Notes: generated from the letters alone by a model not told the origin. DNA of 64,000 nt from Channa striata (GCA_033026295.1 CM065170.1:10570040-10634039); one strand, 5' to 3'; positions 14,301 to 26,173 are shown, counted from the stretch's first letter. Numbers and translations are program-made.

Positions 14301-17300
14301 GTACTGTATGAGGATGTCGGGAGTGGCAGAGAAGTACGTCAGAGTAGTTCAGGACATGTATGAGAGGAGCATGACGGTGGTGAGATGTGCCGTAGGTCAG
14401 ACAGAGGAGTTCAAGGTGGAGGTGGGACTACACCAAGGATCGGCTTTGAGTCCCTTCTTGTTTGCTATGCTGATGGACAGGTTGACAGATGAGGTCAGAC
14501 AGGAATCTCCCTGGACAATGTTGTTTGCAGATGACATTGTGATTTGCAGTGAGAGTAGAGAGCAGGTGGAGGAACAGCTGGAGAGGTGGAGGTTTGCTCT
14601 GGAAAGAAGAGGTATGAAAGTCAGTCGTAGTAAGACAGAATACATGTGTGTAAACAAGAGGGATCCAGGTAGAAGCGTGAGGTTACAGGGGGCTGAGGTG
14701 AAGAAGGTGCAGGAATTTAAGTACTTGGGGTCAACAGTTCAGTGTGATGGAGAGTGTGGAAAAGAGGTGAAGAGGCGAGTGCAGGCGGGTTGGAATGGGT
14801 GGAGGAAAGTGTCAGGAGTGTTGTGTGACAGAAGAGTGTCAGCAAGACTCAAAGGAAAGGTGTACAGGACAGTGGTGACACCCGCTCTGCTCTATGGTTT
14901 AGAGACAGTAGCAGTGAGAAAGAGACAAGAGGCAGAGATGGAAGCAGCAGAGATGAAGATGTTGAGGTTCTCCTTAGGAGTGACAAGGTTGGACAGAATT
15001 AGGAACGAGTTCATCAGAGGGACAGCGCACGTTGCCTGTGTTAGCAACAAAGTCAGAGAGGCCAGACTGAGATGGTTTGGACATGTGCAGAGGAGGGATA
15101 GTGATTATATTGGTAGAAGGATGTTGGAGATGGAGCTGCCAGGCAAGAGGGCGAGAGGACGACCAAGGAGGAGATATATGGACGTCCTAACAGAGGACAT
15201 GAGGTTAGCTGGTGTCAGAGTGGAAGATGCCCAGGATAGAGTAAAGTGGAAAAGGATGATTCGCTGTGGCGACCCCTAATGGGAAAAGCCGAAAGAGTAG
15301 TAGTAGTAGTATGAACTTTAGTTGCACAGAATTGAATGAGCATGTCTTTTTAAAGTCCAAGATGTTATTATCAGTGCCTTCATTTTCAAGTTTAATGATG
15401 TATCCCGTAGACAAGAAGATGTTAGAAAAAAGCTTAAGCATCAATAAATTAATAGTTTTTCTTGTAACACGGAGACACACAAAGAAAAGTAAATTTAGAT
15501 CCTCAGTCTAAATTTAACTTTTTGTTTAATCACACGGATGACAACCCTTGACAGGCTTTCTTATGCGCATGTGAACTATTAGCACGTATTGATTGACTAA
15601 ACATTCCCTCTTGTCTCACAGCTGCTCACTCCTTTACTGATCGAATCCATTCAATCTGTTATCATCTAAGTGCTGAATGAGCATTGATTGATTTGTTTTG
15701 TGTTTATGGGCTGCAATCACGTAACTGCTTTACTTATCCTAATGAGTGCTTACATCTTCCCTGCTTCTTGCTCGCATTTTAGGACTTCTTTATGATCAAT
15801 AACAGCAAACAGGTGAGTGCACTTACAGTAGTTATTTATGTTACTCACCGTGATTTTGTTCATTTGTTGTATTTGTCTTATTGTAGTCAACAAGATTTTT
15901 TGTGTGTCGTGAATGTGATAACCTTCTCATTTTACCGCGTTCTAACCTTTTTGTATTTTCGACTGTGACAAAATAACCTGTAACAAATTAGTACGTGTTA
16001 AATGTCCCTTCTGACCTCAACATTTCGCTTGCAGAAAGAGGCAGAAGACGACACGCTGAGCTCTAAAAAAGTCAAGGAGCTCTCAGTTATTGACGGCCGC
16101 CGAGCTCAAAACTGCAACATCCTTCTCTCAAGGTGAGTTTAGTTGGTTATAACCTTTTAATGAATGCGATATCATATGTTGTTAATTGATTTATCTGTTG
16201 TTTACTGCAGATTGAAGCTTTCAAATGAGGAGATCAAGAGAGCTATTCTAACCATGGACGAACAGGAGGACCTTCCCAAAGACATGCTGGAGCAGGTACT
16301 TCATCAATGTGATAACATTAAATTTGGTGAGCTTTCATGCTAAGATTTGAAGGACGAGGAAAAATCACTGACTTTCCGTCTGTACATGCAAGTTTACTAT
16401 AACCAGATTATTATATTGCATGCAAATATGTAACACAATGATGGATACAGCAAAAGCTCAAGAATCAAATAGATTTAGTGACCAGACATTCGTTGTTGTT
16501 TCCAAAACGTGTGCTAGATGTTAGAAATTTAACAATATATTTACAGAATCAAAAACTTGAGTTTTGTATTCAAGAGCCAGTGAGAGGCAATGACGCTTTG
16601 GCAGAGATTCAGACGTGTCCGTCAGCCAGTGAATGAAAATTGAGACCGTAGGAAGGATCGGCTCTTCTGTTAACCCTTCTTTCGCTCACACATGTGCAGA
16701 TAATGTGAGTGTTAAATGTGTTTTCTTGCGCCATCAGCTGCTGAAGTTTGTCCCAGAAAAGAGCGACGTAGACCTTCTGGAGGAGCACAAACATGAGCTT
16801 GACCGAATGGCCAAACCTGACCGCTTCCTCTATGAGATGAGCAGGTACTCACACAAAGTTTTTTTTAATTCTTACCTTAGACCTAACATGTCTAAGGTCT
16901 CTCTCTCCCCCTCTCCCCCTCTCTCTCTTTCTGTGCAGCTCAGATCTGACAAACAATAGCTGCTGTAATGTCTTAAGTCATAGCAGATAAAAAAAATGAG
17001 ACATGGGTTTCTGCTTAGTAGGGAACAATGACTATCTGTGTGTCTCACGTTTTCAAAGATTGTGTTGGTGGGTAAATAAAATGTGTAATGCAATAGCAGC
17101 ATTTTCACTGCAATTTTGTGAACAACGTTTGGTAAGATCAAAAGAAAAAAGTCACAACTCAGCCGCTAAGTGCATACCACGTCAGCAAACTTCAGAAACG
17201 TATGTAATTGATATTCTTACAGTATGACAGTTAAATGCAAAATTATACAATGAACTTTGTATTTTGTTATGATAACTCACTGTAGTTTGCAGTTTCTCGT

Positions 17301-20300
17301 CGTGTTTTCATATTTCTTGTCTGGTTTACTGAAATGAAAGAATAGACTGAAGGACGGACGTGTCACTGGCGTTCATTAACTGCAGAGTCAGCGGTTAAAA
17401 GGCTGAAATCATAACTCTACCAAAAATAAGTCTTCATCACCGCAACTAAAAATTTGTATGTTCTGTAAACATAGACAACTTTTTTTTTGCATAAGCACAG
17501 TGTCCATGTCTGTGGCTTGTCTTCAAATTTGTGGATTTCCCTGTTTATAATAGATTTTATTTTGTCCATTTTTGTTCTCTTTTTACACACATTTTCCATC
17601 TTCTGTCCAGAATAAACCACTACCAACAGAGGCTGCAGTCACTATACTTCAAGAAGAAGTTCACCGAGAGGATAGCTGAAATCAAACCCAAAGTTGAAGG
17701 TGAGAAAAGACTAAATCATGCTAAACATGAATTTAAACTTTTTTTAACATAAATGTCAATGACGTTATATATGTCATACAAAGAAGCACCGTAATATTTA
17801 AAATATGTACATTACTTCATCTGAAGTTTGTATTTTTACCTCTTGGTACTTGCCATTAAAGAAGCTATCAAAGACAAATATAAATACAAAAATGAATTTG
17901 AATACACATTAATTTTCTTTGTTTCAGCTTTGACCAAGGCATCAAAAGACATTTTACACAGTAAAAACCTGAGACAGCTCTTGGAGGTGGTGCTGGCCTT
18001 TGGAAACTACATGAACAAGGGTCAGAGGGGGAATGCCTACGGCTTCAAAGTGTCGTCACTCAACAAGATTGCTGATACCAAATCCAGTATAGACAAGTAA
18101 GAACATTTTTCTGTTGTAACATTAAACATTTCCAGACCCTAGTTACATGTGATATTGATAAAATTCCATATGGTTAGTCATATCATTCATATTGAGCTCT
18201 GTGTTTCTATGTTGGCAGAAATATCACTCTCCTGCACTACCTGATAACCATCCTGGAGAAGAAATATCCCAAAGTCCTGATGTTCCAGGAGGACCTGCAA
18301 AGTATCCCAGAGGCAGCCAAAGTCAAGTAGGTGGAGCACAGGTTCCCAATCAAGGGGTTAGAACCCTCCGAAAAGTTGCTGGCTGATTAGAATAGAATAA
18401 TATCCCATATAACATAATCTGCTGTACAAAGTATTTTTCCTTTTTATCAGACTTCACTCTAGTCTTTGCTTCTTTATGTAATGATGTTCATTTGAACTTT
18501 TTTACACTTGTCAGAACTGTTCACATTAAACAATTTGATTGAACTGCTCACAAGTATTGACTTTAAACAATCTGTGACAAGGCCAAAGGTTCATTATTTA
18601 GACATGCTTTTGTTTTGAAGACGTACGAGAGCTGGGATGGTTTGGAAACACTGGCCTGGAAGACCTCCTGTCTAACTTCCAACTGTTTCTGATTTCAATA
18701 AACCCCCTTCAACCACCACATTTCTTTCTTGTTTTGCAGCATGACTGAGCTGGAAAAAGATATCTGCAACTTGCGCAGCGGTTTGAAAACTGTCGAAAGC
18801 GTGAGTCACATGATCAGACCAAGCCTGTTCCGCATTGGTCGTGTTGTTGTAAAAGTTCAAATATGTTGTAACCCCATTTTTAATTTTCCTTTCTTCACTC
18901 CTCTCCTCCCATTCACAGGAGTTGGAATACCAGAAGCAGCGGGCACAGGAGCACGGCGACAAGTTTGTGTTAGTAGTGAGTCAGTTCATCACTGTGGCAA
19001 GTTTCAGCTTCTCCGATGTGGAGGACTCGCTCACCGAGGCAAAAGAGCTGGTAAGTCGTCAGAGCTGTGTGATTTCAGTGGCGTGTGTGTTTGTTTGCGC
19101 AGACTGGACAGCATCCTTCTCACTTATAGGCAGAGATGCTGAAAGCTTGCGTCCCATTTCCTCTCCGTGCAGCTGTTTCTACACTCCTCACTGACCTCAT
19201 CAGTCAGCTTTCTATGAAAACTAACAGCGGGAGTGGAGTTTTAGCTTCCTGCTGCTGCAGTGCGGCCAAGGCTTTATTCATCAGCCTGCTCGCTGCCATG
19301 TGTGCAGGTGAAGAGAGTAACCAGGAACAGAGACAGAGGCTGCGAGATTGTATTACACAACTGTGTTTAGCATTGTATGGACATTGTGTGTCTCATTGTG
19401 TCATGGTTTCGAGGGCCTTCATCATTCCTGCCAACTGAAATCACAGTGCTAAAGCGAATGAAAACACAAACCTGTCCTTAGGGAAAACCGACTTTTTCCT
19501 AGAAACCTGAGCACGTTCACCTTTTTAGGGAGAGCTTGACACCATGAAGTTAGATTTATGTGTCTGTTCACATTTATTGGTGCAAAGCAGGAAGAGTTTT
19601 TATCTTGACCGTTTTCCATCCCACCACATGTGCAACATTGACCCGAGTGCTCACCTCACATGGCAACCATTATTTTTTGTTAATCATTTACAGGATCCCA
19701 ATGTTAAATATTTGACTGTTTAGAGGACTCTTCATATTTAGCAAGCTGAGAACCTGACGACACTGAATAGCTTCTAGTGTCAGATGTGTGTACACTGTGC
19801 AAGTAATACAAATACTGCAGAATCTCAAGACCATGTAAAAAAGTGACATTTAGGTATTTTTTTCATGCATCACATAAACTATGTTCGTTGACTCCTGTTC
19901 AGGGCAAGTACAAGCCTGTTTAAACATATGAAGGCTCAGCATGTTCAGAAAAACCTGCCGTGCATCTTTATTCCACGTGATAAAAGAATATGCATGTAAC
20001 AGACAGAGCTGCTGTTAACATTCAGATGTTTTGGGGCACATGCTCTCAGCATGATCTCACATCTGGACATTCTCCTTTTTAACATAGTGTGAAAAATACC
20101 CAACAAACATGTTGCCTTAATTTGAGCTCTGGCTCCAGTCTGGCCTCGGCCGTAATCAGTAGCTGGTCAGATCTTGCTTAACAAAGCCAAACTACTGGTG
20201 CCCTGCTCTCATTTCAAAGAGCTGAGACCTAATGAGTCTCCTGTAAAACAGTTGAAGACTGAGTAAACTGTGACTCCGTTGTGTCCTGCTGTAAATCTAA

Positions 20301-21637
20301 TGCGATGTGACCCTCCCTCTGTGCCCCCCTTCTCTTTGGTCCCACAGTTCCAGAGGGCAGTAAAGCACTTTGGTGAAGATGCCAGTAAGATGCAGCCAGA
20401 CGAGTTCTTTGGCATCTTTGACCAGTTCCTGCAGTCGTTTACAGAGGCTCAGCAAGAAAACGAGAACATGCGGAAACGCAAAGAGGAGGAGGAGCGCAGG
20501 GCTAAGATGGAAGCTCAGGTACATCCTCAGCCCCCCTGTCCATATGAATAACAGAACTGTAGCCGTGTTAAAACACTTTTTAAATGGAAGCTTTTGTTTA
20601 AAAATACAAAAAAAGTTCCACTTATGGCATTTTGATTTAGATAGAAAACATATTTACATTTACCTTAAATTACTAAATGTATTTCTTTTGTTACTTATAC
20701 ATGTAAATTAGATGGCTATTTTTGAATATTACAGATCATTCCACTAAACTCACTGACCAGCATAAGTTGTAGGACTTATTGCATTGTATTCCCTATGATA
20801 TGGTTCACACTTTGACTAGAATTGTTTCGTTGTTGCATTCAAACTGAAATATCCTTTTCATATATTAACAAAATAATACAATTGACAACTTTGGATGGAT
20901 TAATTAGACATCAACTGTTGTCCTCATTGAAACTTAAGTGATCCCTAGTAGGCTCACATCAATACACCTGATATATAATTTGATAATGGAATTAGATATG
21001 ACGATGTGTTGGACTTTTTGCTAAATGACCTGATGCTTTTTTCGGCTTTATTTTTACATAATCTTGTTCACACAACACATAGTGACAGTAAAGGTTAGGA
21101 TGCACAGAATTATAATGCCTATCCCCATAAAAAGGAGAAAACATGTCAAGGTTTGTGGTTGTTTGTAGGATCATTTTATTATTTGTACCCAAGAAAAAAA
21201 AGAGTGGGTGGCTGTGTGTAATACCAGCACATGTGATCTGCTGCCTTTAGGAGGACAGTAGAACTAAGAAATCATGTGATTAATTTATAATCTTTGTGGA
21301 GTAAAAGTCAAAGTAGCCATAATTAAATCAGTTATGTACAATTATAGACATGAAAAAGTACAGAAATGAAGTACTTTTGCTTGACGTTTTATGGTAATTC
21401 AAAAAATTCATTTCCTGTCCCCAGTTGAAAGAACAGAGGGAGAAGGAGCGAAGGGCCCGCAAAGCGAAGGCAAACGGGGAGGACGACGGGGGCGAGTTCG
21501 ATGACCTGGTGTCGGCGCTTCGATCGGGCGAGGTCTTCGACAAGGACTTGTCCAAGATGAAACGCAACCGCAAGCGCATCAACAGTCAGACGACGGACTC
21601 CAGCAGAGAGCGACCGGTCACAAAGCTCAACTTCTGA
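2393..21637 (+). CDS. daam1: Dishevelled-associated activator of morphogenesis 1 (formin), 5'-partial, 24 exons
   Basis: Diaphanous-related formin that nucleates and elongates actin downstream of Dishevelled and Rho in Wnt/planar cell polarity signalling. Exons read from splice sites and protein similarity: 2393-2482, 6616-6687, 6945-7039, 7433-7766, 7864-7974, 8100-8203, 8528-8594, 8681-8798, 9649-9787, 9974-10032, 10153-10340, 10956-11262, 11342-11449, 15783-15812, 16035-16132, 16211-16295, 16738-16844, 17611-17699, 17928-18096, 18219-18326, 18740-18800, 18919-19050, 20348-20518, 21425-21637. They sum to 3055 nt, about 1017 residues; with the missing ~61 this equals the ~1078 of human DAAM1. 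Domains in order: GTPase-binding/FH3 (to ~9787), coiled coil (9974-10340), proline-rich FH1 (10956-11262), FH2 actin-binding domain (11342-20518), and C-terminal DAD with the acidic-hydrophobic segment and basic RNRKR in the last exon. Phases agree throughout except for one extra base in the FH1 exon. Which teleost ohnolog (a or b) cannot be decided here. Confidence 0.94.
3365..3580. repeat. Probable teleost interspersed repeat in daam1 intron
   Basis: Read on the minus strand this stretch holds 'gcataaagactgg' followed about 60 bases later by 'gacagagccaggctag'. That pairing is familiar from a high-copy element in spiny-rayed fish genomes. It is diverged, with no clear ends or target duplication, so the class (SINE or DNA-derived) and limits are uncertain. 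It lies in the 4.1 kb intron 2483-6615, which otherwise shows only a microsatellite. Confidence 0.4.
5306..5391. repeat. (TG)n/(AG)n compound microsatellite
   Basis: A run of TG repeats turns into alternating GAGTGT/GAGTGA units and then AG repeats. The long antisense frame over it (Leu-Thr-His repeats) is an artefact of the dinucleotide. It is intronic in daam1 and likely to vary in length. Confidence 0.9.
8391..8442. repeat. Perfect 20-bp inverted repeat, 12-nt loop
   Basis: GAGAGAAATAATGACAGATA at 8391-8410 is the exact reverse complement of 8423-8442, with a 12-base spacer. It lies in the daam1 intron between the exons ending at 8203 and starting at 8528. A transcript of either strand could fold into a 20-bp hairpin. 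No target duplication or longer terminal repeat was seen, so its origin is unknown. Confidence 0.85.
10956..11262 (+). other. daam1: daam1 FH1 exon carrying a +1 frame disruption in a C7 run
   Basis: The exon enters in frame from the coiled-coil exon (Gln-Ala-Ala-Val-Val-Pro) and codes polyproline blocks that bind profilin and SH3/WW proteins. After Met-Met at ~11085 comes CCTCCT, then seven C at 11097-11103. From there the original frame loses its formin character and stops at 11259-11261. The frame one base later gives a normal FH1 (Pro/Gly-rich), the conserved lysine stretch and the start of FH2 up to the donor after 11262. The exon is 307 nt, one more than its phase requires. A six-C run would restore it. 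A homopolymer miscall, a real polymorphism or a damaged allele are all possible. Confidence 0.85.
12161..12175. repeat. 5' target-site duplication of the RTE LINE
   Basis: GTATGAACTTTAGTT precedes the LINE and is repeated exactly just after its (AGT)n tail at 15309-15323. The match marks both ends of the insertion at base resolution, give or take one base shared with the tail. Confidence 0.9.
12176..15308 (+). mobile_element. Near full-length RTE-clade LINE retrotransposon
   Basis: A 3.13 kb non-LTR retrotransposon in sense orientation inside the daam1 intron 11450-15782. Its order is a ~100 bp leader, one long frame with an apurinic-type endonuclease followed by a reverse transcriptase, a short 3' end (gctgtggcgacccctaatgg and on to gccgaaag), then an (AGT)n tail instead of poly(A). 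Compact length, endonuclease-RT order and microsatellite tail are typical of the RTE clade. The exact 15-bp target duplications and a frame broken at only one place imply recent insertion. It makes up most of this intron. Confidence 0.93.
12275..15279 (+). pseudogene. RTE LINE endonuclease/reverse transcriptase ORF, broken by one frameshift
   Basis: The first segment (12275-~14167) carries the endonuclease: Asn in LNVGT, Glu in QETRW, Asp and Asn in GADFNGH, Asp in VDYIL, and the closing His in RQHRM. It is followed by the start of the RT (fingers, 'PDDIPVEVWK' region). At about 14166-14169 one base appears to be missing: the frame runs to TAA at 14198-14200, while the next frame takes over and continues to 15279. 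The second segment has the RT core (LEKAYDRVP, the LHQGSALSP block, the catalytic MLFADD box) and a C-terminal region ending near 'RWFGHVQRR'. Residues needed for both activities are visible, so one lesion is the only obvious damage. The start at 12275 is the first ATG in frame; no separate ORF1 is seen, as is usual for RTE. Confidence 0.9.
15309..15323. repeat. 3' target-site duplication of the RTE LINE
   Basis: Exact copy of 12161-12175, directly after the AGT repeats. Removing 12176-15323 would rebuild the pre-insertion intron. Confidence 0.9.
15783..15812 (+). other. daam1: 30-nt in-frame daam1 exon (candidate neural microexon)
   Basis: This exon codes only DFFMINNSKQ and is symmetric (phase 0 at both ends), so skipping it keeps the frame. 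It sits between the FH2 start exon (11342-11449) and the next FH2 exon (16035), in the FH2 linker. Its acceptor has TGC at 15762-15764 and 15769-15771, just before the final cgcattttag. UGC motifs close to the acceptor are the known mark of SRRM4-dependent neural microexons. From memory, vertebrate DAAM1 has a conserved short alternative exon in this linker; that this is its orthologue is inference. Confidence 0.7.
16897..16937. repeat. CT-rich low-complexity tract
   Basis: Pyrimidine-only run (tctctctctccccctctcc and on) just after the daam1 exon ending at 16844. Immediately before it is a 9-bp inverted repeat, ACCTTAGAC (16874-16882) / GTCTAAGGT (16890-16898). Confidence 0.75.
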
Positions 21638-22835
21638 ACATTGGTTGAGGTCAACATTTAACACCCATCTCTCCAGCTCTGCTCGTCATTAGTTTCTCTC
21701 TGGGTCAAATTGACAGGCACATTCCTCGGCACCCTCCTCCGCTGCCACCCAGCTTTTGTTTTTTTTAATAAGCCACGGCCTTACATCATCATTGCAGAGC
21801 CAAACTCAGCACAATACGTTTCATCCTCTGTGGCTGTGATGTTTAAAGAGCAGAAGCCAAAAACTGAATGACCAAATAATATAATTCCCACTGGAGAATG
21901 AGTTTGGTCCAATTAAAATGTTTTTAAACACAAGACCAGGATGGTTTTCTTTCATTCGGGGTGTAAGAAATGTTGACGGTGGTTTGATAGGAACCGTTGC
22001 TGTTTTTGTACGTCAGAATCTCCTTTGGAGCTTGATGCTCAATCCAAACGGGAAGATGATTCCATTAAAATACAAGGGGCCATTTTGTACAGACTGATTT
22101 TACAGAATGATGGGAGCTGCTTTTACCTGACCTGAATTGTCCAATAGAGACTGAATCTGAACTTCCACTCGACGCTGCTGCTCCCTTGCAGTCAGAACAC
22201 ACACGGGACTGAGACGCTTTATCGTTAAATAAAAGTGGTTTTAACCGCAAGCGATGCAGCACTTTTTCTATTGATCATCGCTGACAGTCAGCATTTATGT
22301 ATCTGAACACTATATGTTGATTTGAACGTTTTCCTGTTAAGAGCTGGCCTTAACTCTGTTGATTTCATTTGTTGAGTGGGTACTCTGAAAGGCCTGGGCC
22401 TAATCAGCATTTTCTCAACAAGTGTGGACACTCATGTCAGATTACATATAACTATATATGAATATATATTAGGTTGTGAGTTTGTTACACATTTCATTAC
22501 TACTATGCTAAATGCCAGTAAAAACCAGACCCAACTGATGCAATACACCTGCCCACCCCCTGAAAAAAACTGTTCCTTTCCTTCATATTTTTATTTGAAT
22601 ACATAAAACATCTTTTCTGAACAGTCTGAATTCACCCAGACGATAAAAACGAACAGACCTTGATTTTAAACTCTATGAACCACATGTGATGTTTTAACTT
22701 AACTAGGAAACAGCACATGTGGACGTGTGATGTTCTGTTTGCGTCGGCTGTGTGAACCCATTCAGTGTCAGAAACCTCCACGGAATCTTTATAATTTAAA
22801 TGTCGCCTTCCACTGTACAATGACCTGATAATAAA
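21638..22835 (+). other. daam1: daam1 3' UTR and candidate poly(A) signals
   Basis: Noncoding sequence after the daam1 TGA. The clearest polyadenylation signal is AATAAA at 22228-22233, about 590 nt past the stop; another AATAAA lies near 22830. The variant ATTAAA occurs near 21915 and 22064. No open frame here looks real. The transcript end actually used cannot be told from sequence alone. Confidence 0.55.
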
Positions 22836-23140
22836 TGGGAGAAAACTGTTTTGTTGTTGTTTTTTTTTTCAAATTAAGGTAATAAGCCAACCGAAATGTA
22901 TATGTCACCACCATAACCCTGAATAGAAAACAAATGGTAGAAATATGGTTGTGAGATTCTTTGTGTTTAACTTCTCAGACTGAGTACAGCTAAGCTTGTA
23001 GCTCCACCTTGTGACCATTAGCTGCCACTGTCCGTTTCTTGACCCAAATTAAGGCGTTACAACCTGCAAATATTCACACTTGAGTCAACTTGGAGGTGTA
23101 AATATTTCCAGGTTGGGATTAAGTCAGTTATAAATTACGG

Positions 23141-23255
23141 CTGTAGCACATTTGGCAAGCAGTTGTCATCGGACCACAGGGTCAGTGGTTTGACTCCCAG
23201 TTCGCCTGGTTACATGACGAATTGTCCCCGGGCAAGACACTCCATATCATAAATA
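23141..23255 (+). mobile_element. tRNA-derived SINE (degenerate, 3' truncated)
   Basis: It shows an A-box-like tagcacatttgg and, about 35 bases on, a B-box-like ggtttgactcc, the pol III promoter pair of a tRNA. These are followed by 'gtccccgggcaagacac', a body found in common teleost tRNA-SINEs. The 3' tail seen in complete copies is absent; sequence turns AT-rich after about 23260. It lies between the convergent ends of daam1 and l3hypdh. Confidence 0.65.
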
Positions 23256-23430
23256 ATAAAAGGCATAAATATAATTTCTGATTAATTTATGATGCATAAC
23301 TAACTAATGCAAAAAAGGAAGCTAACTGAAGATTTGTTACCATCTCTTAAAATCAGTTTATTCTGTCATATCTTTGATGTTTACAATTATTTTTTGTACA
23401 ATCATGTTAAACAAAACCCGTAATCGCAGC

Positions 23431-26173
23431 TCACTTTAGCAGAAAACCATGCGTCAACTTGTCGTCTTGTTCCTGCACAAAGCGTGAAACTCCGGTGTAA
23501 AAAGCTCTTCCAGCAACTTCCACCACTACAGCCCTGAAGTCTCCACACGTGGTCTCCTGAACAGACACACACAAAACAAATCACAAACAAAACTCAATGA
23601 ACACAAGTTTACAAGCTGATTTTTTATTTTTTGCACAAGGACAGAACTGTTTTGACACTACACTGTTATCACTATCACTTTACTTCTCTTTGTTTCTGTC
23701 GTTGTGTGGTCCAGAGGTCGAGTATTACTGCTAGATGAAAAATTAAGTAAAAACTCAAAGTTTCTATTGATTTTACGATGCAAAATACAGATCATGAAAT
23801 TCTTATTCATAATGGATGGATTTGTGTTTGAGTTCCTTTGGTCTTTCTGCTGCATTTTACAACAAATTGAATTTTACAACAGAATCTTACTGGTTTAATG
23901 CGGCAGTGACTGATTTCGCTTGGGGAGGAAACACGGTGACGTTATCTCAAACTGCTCCTGACCTTTGGTTAATGACACAGTGTGACCATGATAGACAACC
24001 CAGAAACCTTTGACACATGACCAGCACGTGTGCAAGGGTGGGGTTTCAGGGGGGAGAAACAGCAAGCGGTTAAAGACACATAAAGCAGCCGCTTAAAAAT
24101 TAAAATGAACAACAAAGACATGCACAATAAGTACAAAAGGGCTAAATAACAAAAAACTAGATAGCATAACACAAAAAACTTTTAATTTGTTAATGGGTTT
24201 AGATAATTTGTGTTAAAATGTTAGACATGAAATTTGGAAAAATATAAAACAGAATAAACCATGTAAATATGAATGACTTACAATTCAGTACTAATATAAT
24301 TCCATTTTTTGAATTTTTAAATACATTCAATAATTATAAAATTAATCATTAATAGGTTTAAATGTGGTCAAATTCTGGACCTGTAAACACGTCCTTGATG
24401 ACACCGAAAGTGAAAATTCAGGTACCTTCACAGCTTTTCCTGTGAACTGGGAGCCAGTAGCTCCACTCTGAAATGTCCTGGTCTGGTTCAGCTGGATGAG
24501 ACCTTTATGATACTGAAGAGCCACTCGAGCTGTAACACCTGAGCCAGTGGGGCTTCGGTCCACCTGAAAACACAGCCAGGTTAAGACGGTATTAATAAAT
24601 CAGATCGTGTGGCTCACACTTTCTTTCTTGATTAATGCAAAAATCATATTGAAATGGATATACTGATGCCTTTACAATGGAAGGGATGGAGAACAAATCC
24701 AAAGCCGAGTGCAAAAATGTTTTCTAATCTATGCTGATCAAATGAAGTAATTACCTCCTAGATTCAATGTATTTTAAAAGTATAAAACTTTCTGTCGTTC
24801 TTGATAGCGGTGTTGAATTGTTGACTCGTTGAAAGAGGGAATTTTGTTCCAAAAATGCACTGACTAAAACATCCACATAATAGGACTATTTTGGAAGGGT
24901 GAAAACTTTCTTTAGATTATATTTTAAATGAATTTTATAAGAGAGATGACTGTGGATTTTGTGTCAGTAAAGTAACCTGAGCATCGGCAAACACACAGAC
25001 GTTGGCCGTGGGTTCAGAGGAAAAATCATCTTCACCATCTGTGAGAATGGTGCCGTAAAGGAAAGCCAGATCCTCAGTGACTGGGTGGTGCAACTTCACC
25101 TGCCAGAGAATGAGGCAAACAACGAAAACCCCTTTACATACCAATACACGTTTACTCCTAATGCGCATGGCACCAAATCTTTTTCTTAATAAAGTCCTGA
25201 AGGTTTGTGGAGGCTGTGAACCTAGGACATTAATACTGTGCTCATGGTTTTCTTAAGCAACACTAATAAACAATGATAAACTGACATCTCTGGGTGACAC
25301 CACATTACCAGATATTCTACAACAACTCATCATTACTTCGACCGAATTATTAACCTGTTTATTTGTACCTCTAGTACATTATTTATTAGAGATAAAACCT
25401 TCATATTAAAACTTGCACCTGTACAATTTGAAGTCTTACCTGAGATTTGACAGCTTTGGTCACTGCTGTGGCTGCATCTACTAGATCTCGAGTCCTGGAC
25501 TTGTTCACATCCAGACCAAACCTCTGGGCGTTCACAAAGGCGTAGAAGGCTCCTCCGTAGCTGATATCGACTGTCACATTACCAAACCCTTCCACGTCCA
25601 CTGTCACATCTGGTGGAAAGCCATTCAGTTAATCGTGCAGACTTTCAAAACATCTGGAAAGTGTTTGGTGTGAGGACAAAAATCAAGCGCTGTACCTGTA
25701 GCAAATGCAAATGCTGGCACACTGTGGAACCTCACTCCTCCACTTTTACCATCAGAATACTCAACGAAGGCCTTGACCAGACCACAGGGACAGTGTATGT
25801 TCACTTGTGTCTCCGGCGACTGTGGTTCTTTCACCAGTTTGTAGTCGACAGCGAAGCGTCCGAGCGCGATGACTGCATGTCCACACATGGTGCTGTAGCC
25901 CTCGTTGTGCATGAACAGCACCCCGAGGTCCGCCTCTGGCATCTCACTGGCCACGATCAGGGCTCCGTACATGTCATAGTGTCCCCGCGGTTCAAACATC
26001 AGCACCCTCCTGAGGTGGTCCAGATGTTCCCGCACGTAACGGCGTCTGGACAGCACGCTGTCACCTTTGACCTCTGGGTAGCCGCTGAGGATGATGCGTA
26101 AAGGCTCTCCACCGGTGTGCATGTCGACCACAGAGAGCTCCACTCCATCGTGAGGTGGAAGCTGCATTTCCAT
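23431..26173 (-). CDS. l3hypdh: Trans-L-3-hydroxyproline dehydratase, complete in 5 exons
   Basis: Dehydrates trans-3-hydroxy-L-proline to pyrroline-2-carboxylate in the cytosol. It belongs to the proline racemase fold. Exons in transcript order: 26173-25696, 25609-25440, 25099-24977, 24563-24426, 23556-23431; 1035 nt in all, 344 residues against about 354 in human. All junctions keep frame and use GT-AG. The active-site Cys97 is in STMCGHA. At the second site proline racemases carry Cys in a DRSPCG motif; here it is DRSPTG with Thr263, the change that marks the dehydratase. The protein ends in the conserved HGFLLK. The start is the first ATG (MEMQLPPHDG), two codons before a second Met. An AATAAA on the minus strand (23357-23362) lies 70 nt past the stop. 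The gene is convergent with daam1, as the two neighbours are thought to be in mammals. Confidence 0.95.

Noticed and set aside
23141..23220. tRNA gene
   Set aside because: A and B boxes are present, but acceptor and anticodon stems do not pair and a SINE body follows.
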